Assembly: GCA_913061055.1 (NCBI GenBank)
Contig: CAJXVA010000002.1
Span: 1-64,000, forward strand
DNA from: an uncultured Pseudomonadota bacterium
GTDB taxonomy: Bacteria; Myxococcota_A; Polyangia; Nannocystales; Nannocystaceae
Reading direction: 5' to 3'
DNA: 64,000 nt
Under the pieces are notes generated by a model. That model searched no databases. It saw only the letters and a list, made by a program, of their open reading frames with translations, and was not told where the DNA came from. The position numbers and the translations under genes were made by a program. Positions 17,612 through 26,960 of the stretch are shown one piece after another. The stretch's first letter is position 1, and the number at the start of each line of letters is the position of its first letter.

Positions 17612-18697
17612 CTACCGGCTCTGGAACTCTTTGCCAAAGAAGTACGTCAGCGACCCGCCGAAGTAGAACCCGGTGTTGAAGCCGCCGTTGATCGTGATGC
17701 CGACCGTGTCCTTGATGATCATGCGCGCGCTGAGGATCAGGTTCACGACTGGAATCACCGGGGGCACACCGCCGGATTTGTTCCGATAGCCGAACGCGTT
17801 GAGGTCGGACTCGCTGCAGCCGTTCTCGTCGCAGCTGGCGTACCCCTCGGCGTTGGGGTCGTCGAGGTCGCCCGGGTCGGGCGGCGTGCGATCCGGATCC
17901 ATGCTGACGTCGTAGCGCGGCGTGCAGCGGTTGAAGTCGCCGAGGTCCTCGGGGGTCTGGCAGGTGTCGGTCGGAGTCGCGCCCTGGCCGGGCACGTAGC
18001 CGTCCGGCAGAGAGCCGATGCCGGTTCGGTGGATATCGCCGAACAAGATGCCCAAGCCGATTCCGCCACCGCCGCCAATCCCCAGTTCGAAGTTCTCCGT
18101 TTGCACGACGGGAGCGCGCGCGATGAAGTCGGCCTCGAAGTAGAGCATGCTCAGGTCGACGTCGGTGTAGTCCGCGGCGACGAGCGACTCGGGCGTGCCG
18201 ATGTAGCGCCCCTTGTCGAGCCAGTAGCCCTCGGGGAGCTTGGCGCTCTGGTAGCCGACCGCTCCGACGATGTCGAAGATCTTGGAGTGCCGATAGACGT
18301 ACTCGCCGCCGACGTAGAAGTTGCAGCCGTCGGTCCTCAGCAGGCCCTTGTCGCGGGCAAAGTTGCCGACCGACTCCCCGCGGCACAGCGCGTTGGTCTG
18401 CGTCTCGAACCAGCGTGAGAGGATCCAAGTCGGCACGATCACGATCCCCGAGCGCACGCCGACTCCGTGGCGGTTGAACTTGGGCGTGGGGGGTTTGGCC
18501 TCCGAGAGCGGTTCGGGCTCCGGTTGCGGCTCGGCGACGGGCTCTGGCTCCGGCGCTGGCTCGGGCAGCTCTCCGGCCGCGGGCGCCTTCGAGGACGTCG
18601 GGGTGTAGTCGGGCTCCGGCACCACCCCGGGCTCGAGTACGGTCACCGGTTGCGGTGCCAACAAGTTCGCAATCAGTCCAAGTGATGCCCCCGTCAC
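17612..18697 (-). CDS. Outer-membrane beta-barrel-like protein
   Basis: 361 residues from GTG 18697, chosen because TAGGAT (18705-18710) lies 7 nt before it; the frame opens at 18793 but would then overlap the divergent gene. The N-terminal ~75 residues are a Pro/Glu-rich linker (PEPEPVAEPQPEPEP). The remainder alternates hydrophobic and polar residues with many Gly and Tyr/Phe (GVGVRSGIVIVPTW, FYVGGEYVYRHS, GGFNTGFYFGGSLTYFFGKEF) and ends in an aromatic strand, as barrels do. The Pro/Glu stretch could span the periplasm. Confidence 0.65.
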   Translation of the reverse strand: MTGASLGLIANLLAPQPVTVLEPGVVPEPDYTPTSSKAPAAGELPEPAPEPEPVAEPQPEPEPLSEAKPPTPKFNRHGVGVRSGIVIVPTWILSRWFETQTNALCRGESVGNFARDKGLLRTDGCNFYVGGEYVYRHSKIFDIVGAVGYQSAKLPEGYWLDKGRYIGTPESLVAADYTDVDLSMLYFEADFIARAPVVQTENFELGIGGGGGIGLGILFGDIHRTGIGSLPDGYVPGQGATPTDTCQTPEDLGDFNRCTPRYDVSMDPDRTPPDPGDLDDPNAEGYASCDENGCSESDLNAFGYRNKSGGVPPVIPVVNLILSARMIIKDTVGITINGGFNTGFYFGGSLTYFFGKEFQSR

Positions 18698-18704
18698 GTT
18701 CTCG

Positions 18705-18733
18705 ATCCTACGCTGGAAACGCTGCGATGCGAA
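18705..18733 (-). promoter_or_regulatory. Putative promoter, leaderless start
   Basis: On the minus strand TTCGCA (18728-18733) and TAGGAT (18705-18710) are 17 bp apart, and TAGGAT is 7 nt before GTG 18697. Confidence 0.45.
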
Positions 18734-18805
18734 TCCTGGGTGTTTGAGGGGTGATTCCGGCACTTCGTGATCAGCTGCGGGTGGGCGGTCCACTCACCGG
18801 ATACG

Positions 18806-21790
18806 ATGGCCACCCCCGCGTCCACTTCCCTTCCCGTGATCCACCTCGATACGCTCTCGTTTGTCGGCCTCGAGCGCTCACACCTGCGTAGCGCGGTGTA
18901 TCGACGCGTCTTCGGGGATGACGCGGGGCCGGTTCGCATCGGTCGCTACTCGCTGCTGGAGCGTGTCGGTGCAGGTGCACGCGGCGTGGTGTTCAAGGCG
19001 TTCGACAACCAGCTCGACCGTCTGGTGGCGCTGAAGGTCCTCTCCGCGCGGGCCGACGACCACGAGGAGCTGCTCCGAGAAGCCAAGGCCCTCGCGCGGC
19101 TGTCCCACCCGAACGTACTCCCGGTCTACGAGGTCGGTGAGACCGAAGATGGCCAGGTGTTCCTCGCGACCGAGTACGTCAAAGGCTGGACGCTGCGCGG
19201 TTGGTACGACGAGGAGACGCGCGGCGAGGCGGCGATCGTCGAAGTGATCCGTCAGGTCGCACGTGGGGTTCAGGCCGCTCACGATGAAGGGCTGGTCCAC
19301 CGCGACCTCAAGCCCGCCAACATTCTGCTTGGGGAAGACGGTCGGGTGCGGGTCGCCGACTTCGGCCTGGCGCGTTTCGACCCGAGCGCGCTCGAGCCCG
19401 CCGCCGACGTCCCGCGCGACGGACTCGCCACCACGACTGCTGGTACGCCGGGTTACATGGCGCCCGAGTTGTTCCGCGGGGCGCCGGCCTCGGCCGCGTC
19501 CGACCAGTACGCGCTCGCGGTCACGCTGCACGAGCTTCTGCTCGGGGCGCTTCCAGACGAAGCCAGCGCGACGGCGCTTCGCCGGACCAGCAAGACAGTG
19601 TCGAGCGCCGTCCGACGAGGGCTGGCGGCCGCACCGGAAGATCGGTTTCCCACCGTCGGTGCGTTCGCGGACGCGCTCGTCTCCGCCTCCCGTTCGTCGT
19701 TGCGGCGGCGATTGCCCTGGATCGCCGGCCTGTCTGTGCTGGCTGCTGCATCCGCGACGATCTGGATCACAACGCCGCTGGGCGAGCGTGCGGCGGACAA
19801 CGACCTCGCGCTGCTACGTGCCGAGGCAGCTCTTCCGGAAGACCCTGCTGCGGCGTTGGACGAACTCCGAAAGGCGCCCGACCTCAGCGACGAACGCTTG
19901 CTTCCGACGGCGGAACGCGCGCTCGCACTTGGACCTGAGCACGCTCGCCATGCTCTTCCCAAGGGAGCGCATGACATCACTCAGATGGGAAGCCTCCTCT
20001 TGTTTCGAGATGCGCAGGACGGACTTGTCGCAGCCCGGCTGACGGCGGAGGGGCTCGAACCCCTCGAGGCTGCCGCGCTCGGGTTCGTTGCAGAGGACCG
20101 CGATCCCAACTGGCCGGACATGTACCAAATACCCGGGACACGCGCCGTCCTGAAGGACCCCCGTGCACTCGCTGCGATCGACCCTCGAGCGGCTCACCGC
20201 TTTGGCGCGCTCTCGCGGAAACTCGCGATCTCGGCAGACGCGCGACGAGTCGCCAGGTCGAGCAACGACCGCTACACGATCACGGTCGAAGACATCGCCA
20301 CCGGAGAGACGGTGTGGAGCGCGGACCGAGACGCTGGCAAGATCGGTGCTATTCGCCTCGACGCGACCGGCGACCGCGTCGCATGGACGGAGGGCGACGC
20401 GGCTGCGCACCTCTTCGATATGAAGACCGGGATGATGACGCGTCTCAAGCCAGAGGCGTCGCACGTGATCTTCGAGTCGCAAGCGGACTCGGTCGTCATT
20501 GCGGGCCGCTTCACAGGCGTGTTCCGAGCCGACCTCGCGCAGGCCGAGACCATTCGTCTACTCGGCGAGGACGAGGGTTTTCGGCGGGTCGAGGTCTCGC
20601 CCGACGGCGCGTGGATCGCCGCTCTGGGCGCGGACGACAAGATCACCATCACCAACCTCGCGGCCTCGGTGCCCCGCGTCGTCACCGGGAGCGCCTTCGA
20701 ATTCTCACCCGACGGAAAGCACCTGGCCGTGAAAAATGGCGAGCGGGTTGAAGTGCACAATGTCGCGTCGGCAGACTTTCAGACCTTCACCTCCGCCGGG
20801 GGCGTCTCGATGTTCGACTTCTCCGACGCCTCGACGCTGTGGGTGCTCACTCCGGACGGCTTTGCTTGTAGACACCAGCTTCGCAAGACACGCGCATTCG
20901 CCGGTCATACCGCCCCGATCAAGGACATTGCGCTCTCCGCCGATGGCGGCCTTCTGGTTTCGGTTGCGAGCGACTTCACGCTCCGGCGCTGGGACGTAGA
21001 CGCCGGCGCCGGCCGGGTCCTCGTCGAGCTGGACTCTGACGTGTACCGCCTCGCGCTCGACGAAGGCGCTGGCCGGGTTGCTCTGACTCGCCACAGCAAC
21101 CCCACGATGATCTTCGACCTCGAGAGCGGGGCTCCGCTCGCAGACGCCCCGCACAGTGGTCCACGGCCAGTCGTGGGTCCGAAAGGCGCGTTGTTTGGAG
21201 CTGGCGAGGGTGGTGTGTGGCGCAACCTCGACGGGGAGACGACGGTTATCGCGCCCGAGCTTCACTGCTACAACCTCGCGGCGACAACCCAATGGGTTGC
21301 GGCCGTCTGTCGGGGCGACGAGCACGAGCTTCACGTCTGGGCCGACGACGAGCACAGCTCGATCCCATTCGTGGGTCGACCCGTCGGTGGCTCTCTGCAC
21401 GCGTGGCCGGATGCTGACCATATCTACGCCCTGGGGGATCAGGAGCAACTCGTACGGCGCAACGGTTCCGGAGAGCTCGAGCGCCTCGAGGCGCCCCGGA
21501 TGCTCATGGGGCCCGAGCCCTACGCCTTCTCCTCCGCCGTCAGCAACGCCGCACACGACCTGGTGGTTCGCAAGCAGGGCGGCATCCATTCGCTGTGGAC
21601 CACGGACGAGCAACCGATTCGTCTGTTCGACAGCAACGCGCGCGCGCTCGCCATCTCGGGCGATGGCCTCCGAGTCGCCTACCCCACAGATCGTCACAAG
21701 ATCATCGTGCGAGAGCGGGCTTTGTCCAAGGCCCACCCGGAACTGTCCGCCGTCCTTGCCGCCTCGACCGAAGCAGGCGGTGCCCATTGA
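18806..21790 (+). CDS. Ser/Thr protein kinase with WD40-like propeller
   Basis: 994 residues from ATG 18806; the frame opens at GTG 18767. Kinase domain at about 47-290: Gly loop VGAGARGVV, Lys77, HRDLKPAN (His165, Asp167), DFG (Asp185), GTPGYMAPE. A transmembrane helix (~303-323) follows, then a ~650-residue extracytoplasmic region. It starts helical and becomes a WD40/propeller-like series (for example FAGHTAPIKDIALSADGGLL and ISPDG-like turns). All catalytic residues are present. The next gene, a sigma factor, begins 23 bp after the stop, so signalling from this kinase to that factor is a reasonable inference, unproven. Confidence 0.9.
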   Translation: MATPASTSLPVIHLDTLSFVGLERSHLRSAVYRRVFGDDAGPVRIGRYSLLERVGAGARGVVFKAFDNQLDRLVALKVLSARADDHEELLREAKALARLSHPNVLPVYEVGETEDGQVFLATEYVKGWTLRGWYDEETRGEAAIVEVIRQVARGVQAAHDEGLVHRDLKPANILLGEDGRVRVADFGLARFDPSALEPAADVPRDGLATTTAGTPGYMAPELFRGAPASAASDQYALAVTLHELLLGALPDEASATALRRTSKTVSSAVRRGLAAAPEDRFPTVGAFADALVSASRSSLRRRLPWIAGLSVLAAASATIWITTPLGERAADNDLALLRAEAALPEDPAAALDELRKAPDLSDERLLPTAERALALGPEHARHALPKGAHDITQMGSLLLFRDAQDGLVAARLTAEGLEPLEAAALGFVAEDRDPNWPDMYQIPGTRAVLKDPRALAAIDPRAAHRFGALSRKLAISADARRVARSSNDRYTITVEDIATGETVWSADRDAGKIGAIRLDATGDRVAWTEGDAAAHLFDMKTGMMTRLKPEASHVIFESQADSVVIAGRFTGVFRADLAQAETIRLLGEDEGFRRVEVSPDGAWIAALGADDKITITNLAASVPRVVTGSAFEFSPDGKHLAVKNGERVEVHNVASADFQTFTSAGGVSMFDFSDASTLWVLTPDGFACRHQLRKTRAFAGHTAPIKDIALSADGGLLVSVASDFTLRRWDVDAGAGRVLVELDSDVYRLALDEGAGRVALTRHSNPTMIFDLESGAPLADAPHSGPRPVVGPKGALFGAGEGGVWRNLDGETTVIAPELHCYNLAATTQWVAAVCRGDEHELHVWADDEHSSIPFVGRPVGGSLHAWPDADHIYALGDQEQLVRRNGSGELERLEAPRMLMGPEPYAFSSAVSNAAHDLVVRKQGGIHSLWTTDEQPIRLFDSNARALAISGDGLRVAYPTDRHKIIVRERALSKAHPELSAVLAASTEAGGAH

Positions 21791-21813
21791 CCGTCGCAGT
21801 CCAGAAACGGACG

Positions 21814-22452
21814 ATGACCGTCGTTCCCATGGAGGACGACGAGCAGCTCTACAGCCGTTGGGCGTCCGGTGAACGGAAAGCCGGAGAGACGCTCATCGAG
21901 CGGCACCTCGACACGGTGGGCCGGTTCCTCGCGAACAAGTGTCCGGACCCCTCGCGTCTCGAGGACCTGGTCGCGACCGTCTTCGAGCGGTGCGCCAAGA
22001 GCCTCGGCCGATTTGGCGGTCGCTCTTCGTTTCGAACCTACCTGCTCGGTATCGCCTACAACGTCGCACGAGACGATCTGAAGCGACACGTACGCTCCCC
22101 GAAGTTCGACGAGACTCTCACCAGCCTCGCCAGCATCTCGAAATCGCCGAGCGCGATCGTTGCGGTCCGCGAGGAGCAAGCGATGCTCCTCCAGGCGCTG
22201 CGCCACCTCCCCTTCGCGTTGCAGGCCGTGCTCGAGCTGCACTTCTTCGAGGAGCTGTCCCGCGCAGAGGTGGCGCTGATTCTCGAGCTCCCCGAGGGCA
22301 CGGTGGCCGGTCGACTGCGCAAGGCCAAGGCGGAGCTACGCACGGAGCTGGAGGCGTTGGCAGACAACCCGGCGCTGCTTCAGGCCACGGTTACAGACCT
22401 GCCATCGTGGGTCGCGGACCTGCGGGCTCGGTTGTACGGCTCCGCGGATTGA
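21814..22452 (+). CDS. RNA polymerase sigma factor, sigma-70/ECF family
   Basis: 212 residues from ATG 21814; a TTG at 21787 overlapping the kinase stop is an alternative. Region 2 is visible as ERHLDTVGRFLANKCPDPSRLEDLVATVFERCAKSL..F.GRSSFRTYLLGIAYNVARDDLKR. Region 4 appears as LRHLPFALQAVLELHFFEELSRAEVALILELPEGTVAGRLRKAKAELR. The order and length fit an ECF-type factor that redirects RNA polymerase to a small regulon. Adjacent to a membrane kinase on the same strand; no anti-sigma gene is present here. Confidence 0.9.
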   Translation: MTVVPMEDDEQLYSRWASGERKAGETLIERHLDTVGRFLANKCPDPSRLEDLVATVFERCAKSLGRFGGRSSFRTYLLGIAYNVARDDLKRHVRSPKFDETLTSLASISKSPSAIVAVREEQAMLLQALRHLPFALQAVLELHFFEELSRAEVALILELPEGTVAGRLRKAKAELRTELEALADNPALLQATVTDLPSWVADLRARLYGSAD

Positions 22453-22548
22453 CGGGGCCAAGGCGGGTGCTTCGCCGTCGCGTGCGGTGACCCGGCCCGA
22501 AGCAGGCCGGGGCGGGTCCTTGCAGCGCCGCCTCCCGGCCGCACAGAG

Positions 22549-24042
22549 ATGAAGTCCGTTGTGATGGCTACGCGTCTCAGTACCGCTGCGCTCACCTTGT
22601 GTATCGCCTTCGGCCTCACAGGCTGCGAGAAGCTGTGCGATGCGGGAATCAACGAGAAGTGCCCACCGTGCACGCCTACGCCCCTTTCGAGTGCATGGGA
22701 ACGACCGATGCTCGAGCCGCTGGTCCCCGCCGAAGACGCGATCGTCTGCGAGGCGACCGGCGACGATGCAGGTGATGCCACCCTGTCGTACTGGCTCCCC
22801 GAGCGGGTCCACGAGAGCAACGTCGCGACGGTCAGCGCCGCACAAAACGCCGGTTGGATCCGAACGAGCGACAACTGGTACGACGGTAACGACCACTCGC
22901 AGATGGCCAAGTGGAGCGAGTTCGGCCTGAGCAATGGGGACACGCTGCGCATCGACCTCAAGTCCGAGGGCGGCGGCACGCGGGTCGACGTGAAGCTCGA
23001 GGCCGTCCCCCTCTCCCCGCAGCTGCTGGGCGACGTCAGCATCTTTGCCTATCGCAGCGGCTCCTATGCCCTGCAGGACGGGCGCGTCATCGCTCTGCCT
23101 GGCGTCGTTGGAGGCGCATCCATCTCCGCGGAGGACAGTTTCTACTTTCGCGCCGCGGTCGACCAATACGGCCACTACCAACCCGACGGCACCGCGGTCG
23201 TGCACCCCGCGTTTCCGGCAGGTGAAGGTTCCACGACCTCCCACGGGGCGGGTCCGCGCGGAATGCCGTGGGTCTCCCACAACCCCACGGATCGCAACAA
23301 GCCGCTGTTGCTCGGAGAGCTTGTCGACGGCATCTGGGACCTCGAAGCGGTCACGGGACTGACGCCTCGGCTCCCCTCGGGATCTGTCGACGCGGCGGTG
23401 ACCGACTCCGAAACGGTGTGGCTGCTTGCAGGGAGCGCCCTATACACGAAGGACGCGAGCGGCTGGCACGGCAAGAAGTTGGGCACGAGGCCTGGCCCGC
23501 TGCGTCCACTCGTCGCCGAGGCCAACAGCGTCCTGATCTCCACCGAGCACGCCGTGCTGCGAGCGAGCTTCGACGGCAAGCGCATCACGACAACCCCCGT
23601 CGTGTCCCTGGACTTCTATCCAGAGCTCTACGACGCCGGCGAGGTCGGTGTCGTCGCTCGCACCCGCACCGATGTCGTGCTCATCAACGGCGAGACCTCG
23701 ACCAAGCTCGAGCTTCCCGGAGACTCCCTCGCCCCCGACATTGCGATCAACGACCACGGCGTGATCGCGGTCGCGACGAAGTCGCCCTCGACGATCATCG
23801 TCCGCGAAACCGACGGCACGATCACGCGTTACCCCGAACTACCTCGGCGTGTCGCGTCGATGTCCGTAGACCCAATGGGGCGAGTCTGGACACTCCTGGT
23901 GGATGGCGATCCCGTCGTCGCCGACCGCGGCACGCTCGTGCCCCTGCTCGGACTTGCCGAGGACGGCATGCGTCCAAGCAGCGTGACGTTCATGGGGAAC
24001 GGCGCACCGCCGATTCTCGCGGCCGTAGCCGAGCACGGTTGA
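22549..24042 (+). CDS. Propeller-like lipoprotein, unknown
   Basis: 497 residues with a clear lipoprotein signal (FGLTGC, Cys26) and a CPPCTPTP stretch soon after. Residues ~30-200 form a first domain; the second half has repeated beta-type phrases (TDSETVWLLAGSALYTKDASG, EANSVLISTEHAVLRASFDG, VDPMGRVWTLLVDGD) resembling NHL or PQQ-like propeller blades. It probably binds something in the periplasm or at the surface. It follows the sigma-factor gene by 96 bp and could belong to the same unit. Confidence 0.7.
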   Translation: MKSVVMATRLSTAALTLCIAFGLTGCEKLCDAGINEKCPPCTPTPLSSAWERPMLEPLVPAEDAIVCEATGDDAGDATLSYWLPERVHESNVATVSAAQNAGWIRTSDNWYDGNDHSQMAKWSEFGLSNGDTLRIDLKSEGGGTRVDVKLEAVPLSPQLLGDVSIFAYRSGSYALQDGRVIALPGVVGGASISAEDSFYFRAAVDQYGHYQPDGTAVVHPAFPAGEGSTTSHGAGPRGMPWVSHNPTDRNKPLLLGELVDGIWDLEAVTGLTPRLPSGSVDAAVTDSETVWLLAGSALYTKDASGWHGKKLGTRPGPLRPLVAEANSVLISTEHAVLRASFDGKRITTTPVVSLDFYPELYDAGEVGVVARTRTDVVLINGETSTKLELPGDSLAPDIAINDHGVIAVATKSPSTIIVRETDGTITRYPELPRRVASMSVDPMGRVWTLLVDGDPVVADRGTLVPLLGLAEDGMRPSSVTFMGNGAPPILAAVAEHG

Positions 24043-24084
24043 GAACGCCCCACGTGCATCGTGGCGACGTGTCTCGATGTGCTC

Positions 24085-24090
24085 TAGGCT
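24085..24090 (+). promoter_or_regulatory. Putative -10 box, leaderless start
   Basis: TAGGCT lies 7 nt before GTG 24098. No good -35 match was seen. Confidence 0.4.
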
Positions 24091-24097
24091 GTGCGCC

Positions 24098-24793
24098 GTG
24101 ACGAGCCCGGCCGACAGCCCCCTGCCCCAAGATGCATCGACGATGGATTGGGTCGCGATCAGAGCGCTCCGAGACACGCTGAGGCACCACCTTGTCGAGG
24201 TCGCCGATGGCACGCACCTGCGCGCGGCGGATCCGGGAGCGGCCGTCCGGGTCGTCCGCGCGGACTGGAAGAGCATCGTCATCGCATCCGCCAACAGTCT
24301 CGCCGACCTCCTGCGCCTGAAGCACTTCACCGAGATCAGCGGCACCCCTGACCACGACATCGCCTCTGCCGATGCGGACGTCCGCAAGAGGAGCCCGCTC
24401 ATCCAACACGCGGTCCTCATCGAATGCACCGCGTCCGCGTTGCTGTCGAGTCACGAAGAGACCGAGAGCTCGCTCCGTCCCACCAAGGCCCCAGACCTCA
24501 TGGCGTCGCTGCTGAAGACGATCTCGGGCGCGGCGGGAATGCCGGTCACCCTGTGGACGCCCGGCGGTGTCATCTCCGGGACGACGACCTCGCTCGCGGA
24601 CTTCTTTGCATCGACGGTGGACCACCTCGAGAACAAGATCAGTGGCGAGCACTACGCGCTGCTGCGTCAGCAATCCGCACGACTGAGCGACACCGCCGTG
24701 TTGCCAAACGTCGTCCTGCTCGCGACTGCCCAGGGCCAGAAGGTCGCGGTCCGCTTCGAGGACGTCTCCGCCTGGACGCTGGGCTCACCGTAG
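24098..24793 (+). CDS. Hypothetical cytoplasmic protein
   Basis: 231 residues from GTG 24098, the start favoured by the upstream TAGGCT; the frame also opens at 24077. No signal peptide or transmembrane helix. The composition is alpha/beta, with conserved-looking phrases SPLIQHAVLIECTASALLSS and MPVTLWTPGGVISGTTTSLADFFASTVDHLE. The C-terminus (TAVLPNVVLLATAQGQKVAVRFEDVSAWTLG) reads like a small beta domain. No family recognised. Convergent with the next gene. Confidence 0.6.
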   Translation: MTSPADSPLPQDASTMDWVAIRALRDTLRHHLVEVADGTHLRAADPGAAVRVVRADWKSIVIASANSLADLLRLKHFTEISGTPDHDIASADADVRKRSPLIQHAVLIECTASALLSSHEETESSLRPTKAPDLMASLLKTISGAAGMPVTLWTPGGVISGTTTSLADFFASTVDHLENKISGEHYALLRQQSARLSDTAVLPNVVLLATAQGQKVAVRFEDVSAWTLGSP

Positions 24794-24812
24794 CGCTGCA
24801 ACCCACTCGGCC

Positions 24813-25499
24813 TCAGCGGCGAGATACCGCAGTCCAACCCCACGCCGTCGCCGCGACGATACCGACGAAGCCTCCAAGGTCCCCCGTGTTCAATGCCCCA
24901 CCGAGGGTCATCAGCAACTGAAGCGGGACCAGGAATTTCGTCGGGATCGGAAGGCCGAACACATACGGCGTGTGCGAGACGGTCGAGTAGCGGTTGTTTG
25001 CTGCAAATGCCGCCAAGCCGATTGCGAGGATCACGTTCTGCCCTTGCATCAACCAGAACGGGGCGTAGCTGCACGACGGCCCACCGAACTGGTTGGACGC
25101 CGCTTGGGCCAGCGCAGCCGTGACGCCGGCCACAGCAACACCGCCGAGCAGGGTCGTCCGGGCTCGCCGCACCCCGACCCAAACCACGAGCTGTTGGACG
25201 AGCCAGTACACCAGCACCAGCTGCAGCACGACCCAGGCGCTGATGCCCCCGCGCCCGAACACGCCGTACGTGACCATGCGCCACACCTCGCCGCGCTCCC
25301 ATGCCGCCGGGTCCAGACGCAGCCACTCGACCCACGCCCGAAGCGGCTCAACCGCGTCTGCGAGGCACCCGACCGAGAGCGCCAGCAACAGCAGCTTGAG
25401 AAACGGTGGCGGCTCCCCGAGACCCGAGAGCACCTCCTGCCAGGGATTGCGCTTGAACACCACCGCAGTATGGACGGCCGAACCCCGTACGGGTTGCAC
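24813..25499 (-). CDS. Rhomboid-like membrane protein, probably inactive
   Basis: About 228 residues; GTG starts at 25514, 25499 or 25463 are all possible and none has a good ribosome site. It has 5-6 hydrophobic helices with a rhomboid/derlin-like order: a first helix, an amphipathic stretch with WERGEVWRMVTYGVFG, two long helices, then GQNVILAIGLAAFAANN and GGALNTGDLGGFVGIVAATAWGW. At the places where rhomboid proteases have GxSG and the histidine of the last helix, this protein has GQN and no His. So I read it as a non-proteolytic family member. Confidence 0.6.
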   Translation of the reverse strand: MQPVRGSAVHTAVVFKRNPWQEVLSGLGEPPPFLKLLLLALSVGCLADAVEPLRAWVEWLRLDPAAWERGEVWRMVTYGVFGRGGISAWVVLQLVLVYWLVQQLVVWVGVRRARTTLLGGVAVAGVTAALAQAASNQFGGPSCSYAPFWLMQGQNVILAIGLAAFAANNRYSTVSHTPYVFGLPIPTKFLVPLQLLMTLGGALNTGDLGGFVGIVAATAWGWTAVSRR

Positions 25500-25507
25500 G
25501 ACGTCAT

Positions 25508-25535
25508 TCGACACCGGGCCGCTCGCAGCTAGGAT
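25508..25535 (+). promoter_or_regulatory. Putative promoter, leaderless start
   Basis: TCGACA (25508-25513, five of six to TTGACA), a 16-bp spacer and TAGGAT (25530-25535), then 6 nt to ATG 25542. This is the best-formed promoter in the window. Confidence 0.55.
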
Positions 25536-25541
25536 CGGGGT

Positions 25542-26408
25542 ATGGCTTTGTCTTCCGTTCGATTGCTGCTCCCGCTCAGCGCTGCGCTCTCCAGCATGCT
25601 GCTCTTCGCGTCCCCGGCATCGGCCGAGGGGGAAGACTGCATTCGGGACACGGACTGTGGCGGCAGCGAACTGTGTCTGGGCGGACTCTGCGCTGTTCCC
25701 GAAACCCTGCCGCCAACCTGTGACGCGGGCTGCGAGTTCGACGAGACCTGCGACGATGGGTTCTGCAAGGTGGAGGGCGTTGCCTGCGACAACCCTGCGG
25801 GCCGGTGCTGGGTCGAGCAGGACCACGGGCTGTGTGAGTGCATCAGCGGCGAGGGTGCAGGGTGGTCCGACGGCTTCAACCCCGACGATCCTCCGGAGAC
25901 CAAAACCGACGACGAGATGCTCGCGCAGTGCGGTGACACGTTGGCGAAGGTCTGCGGAACCGAAGCCCCAACGCTCCCCGAGACCTGTGTCGGCGAAGTC
26001 CTGACCGGATGCGAGGCGTTCCTTCTGCTCGAGAATGCGGTGGCCGAAGATTGTGGCGAGGACCCGCCGGAGGTGAGCATCGCTCGACTCACAGAATGCT
26101 GCGACAGGTACGAAGAGCCGGACTACGCCGAGTACCGAGAGTGCTTGGGAGTGACGGACGCCCCCACGTGTGAGCTGCGCAGTGAATGTGTGAACGACGA
26201 TGGAGGCGTCGAAGACCCAGAGTTTGGCGACACCGATGGCGGCAGCGATCCGACCGCAGCAACCACCGACCCTACCGCCGGTGACACCGACGCGGGCGGT
26301 GGCGCAGTCGACCAAGACACGTCGAGCTGCGCGGTCGGCAGCGGAGAACAGGGTTGGGCCCTACTCGGCCTGTTTGCGCTGCTGCCCTTCGTCCGGCGGC
26401 GTCGCTGA
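25542..26408 (+). CDS. Cys-rich secreted protein with MYXO-CTERM-like tail
   Basis: 288 residues. A cleavable signal (LLLPLSAALSSMLLFASPASA) precedes a Cys-rich region with repeated C.D.DC...LC..G.C motifs (residues ~30-90). A longer domain has paired cysteines (CGDTLAKVCGTE, CCDRYEEPDYAEYRECLG), then a Thr/Asp/Gly linker. The end is Cys, a hydrophobic helix (GWALLGLFALLPF) and VRRRR. This Cys-helix-Arg arrangement matches MYXO-CTERM sorting tails, by which myxobacterial proteins are processed and surface anchored. Confidence 0.8.
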   Translation: MALSSVRLLLPLSAALSSMLLFASPASAEGEDCIRDTDCGGSELCLGGLCAVPETLPPTCDAGCEFDETCDDGFCKVEGVACDNPAGRCWVEQDHGLCECISGEGAGWSDGFNPDDPPETKTDDEMLAQCGDTLAKVCGTEAPTLPETCVGEVLTGCEAFLLLENAVAEDCGEDPPEVSIARLTECCDRYEEPDYAEYRECLGVTDAPTCELRSECVNDDGGVEDPEFGDTDGGSDPTAATTDPTAGDTDAGGGAVDQDTSSCAVGSGEQGWALLGLFALLPFVRRRR

Positions 26409-26423
26409 TACGGCGAGCCCCGG

Positions 26424-26429
26424 TAGAGT
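26424..26429 (+). promoter_or_regulatory. Putative -10 box of decayed pcm
   Basis: TAGAGT lies 7 nt before ATG 26437, as in the intact genes of this window. Confidence 0.3.
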
Positions 26430-26436
26430 TGGGGCC

Positions 26437-26960
26437 ATGAGTGCAGACGCCGAGCGAGGCCGGATGCTCGAGGGTGCAACTGCGGGGCCGAGGCATCCAC
26501 GACGAACAGGTGTTGGAAACGATGGCTGTGGTTCCCCGGCACGGGTTCGTGCTCGAGAGTTCCTTGGACCACGCCTACGCAGATCACCCGCTGTCGATCG
26601 GGTTCGGCGCCACCATCAGCCAGCCCTACATCGTTCGCGCGCGCCCGGCTCGAAGCATCGGGCTACGCCGCCGACGTCGTCACCGGTGATGGGCACGCCG
26701 GGCGCCCCGAACACGCCCCCTACGCGGCCATCATCTGCGCCGCCGCTGCGGAGAAGATTCCCAGCGCGTTGCTCGAGCAGCTCGAGATCGGAGGACGCCT
26801 CGTCATCCAGATCGGCCCTGCCTCCGACAGCGCCGTGCTCAAGGTCGTGACGCACACCGAGGACGGCGATGAAGTCAGCGACTCGATCGGCGTCCGCTTC
26901 GTGCCGCTTCGGCGTGGCGCTACTCCGCGCCGCCGCAACCAGGCCCGATCCCGAAGTTGA
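26437..26960 (+). pseudogene. pcm: Decayed protein-L-isoaspartate O-methyltransferase gene
   Basis: Pieces of PCM appear in three frames. ATG 26437 gives an N-terminal start that is broken near 26473 by a one-base frameshift. The next frame reads [22 protein letters not shown], then [22 protein letters not shown], the PCM N-terminal region. It is interrupted near 26640, and from 26643 another frame reads [17 protein letters not shown], the C-terminal PCM part ending in GVRFVPL. The ~45 residues between, holding the SAM-binding motif (VLEIGTGSGYQ in PCM), are absent. So the gene has a frameshift and an internal deletion and cannot make a methyltransferase. Confidence 0.85.
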
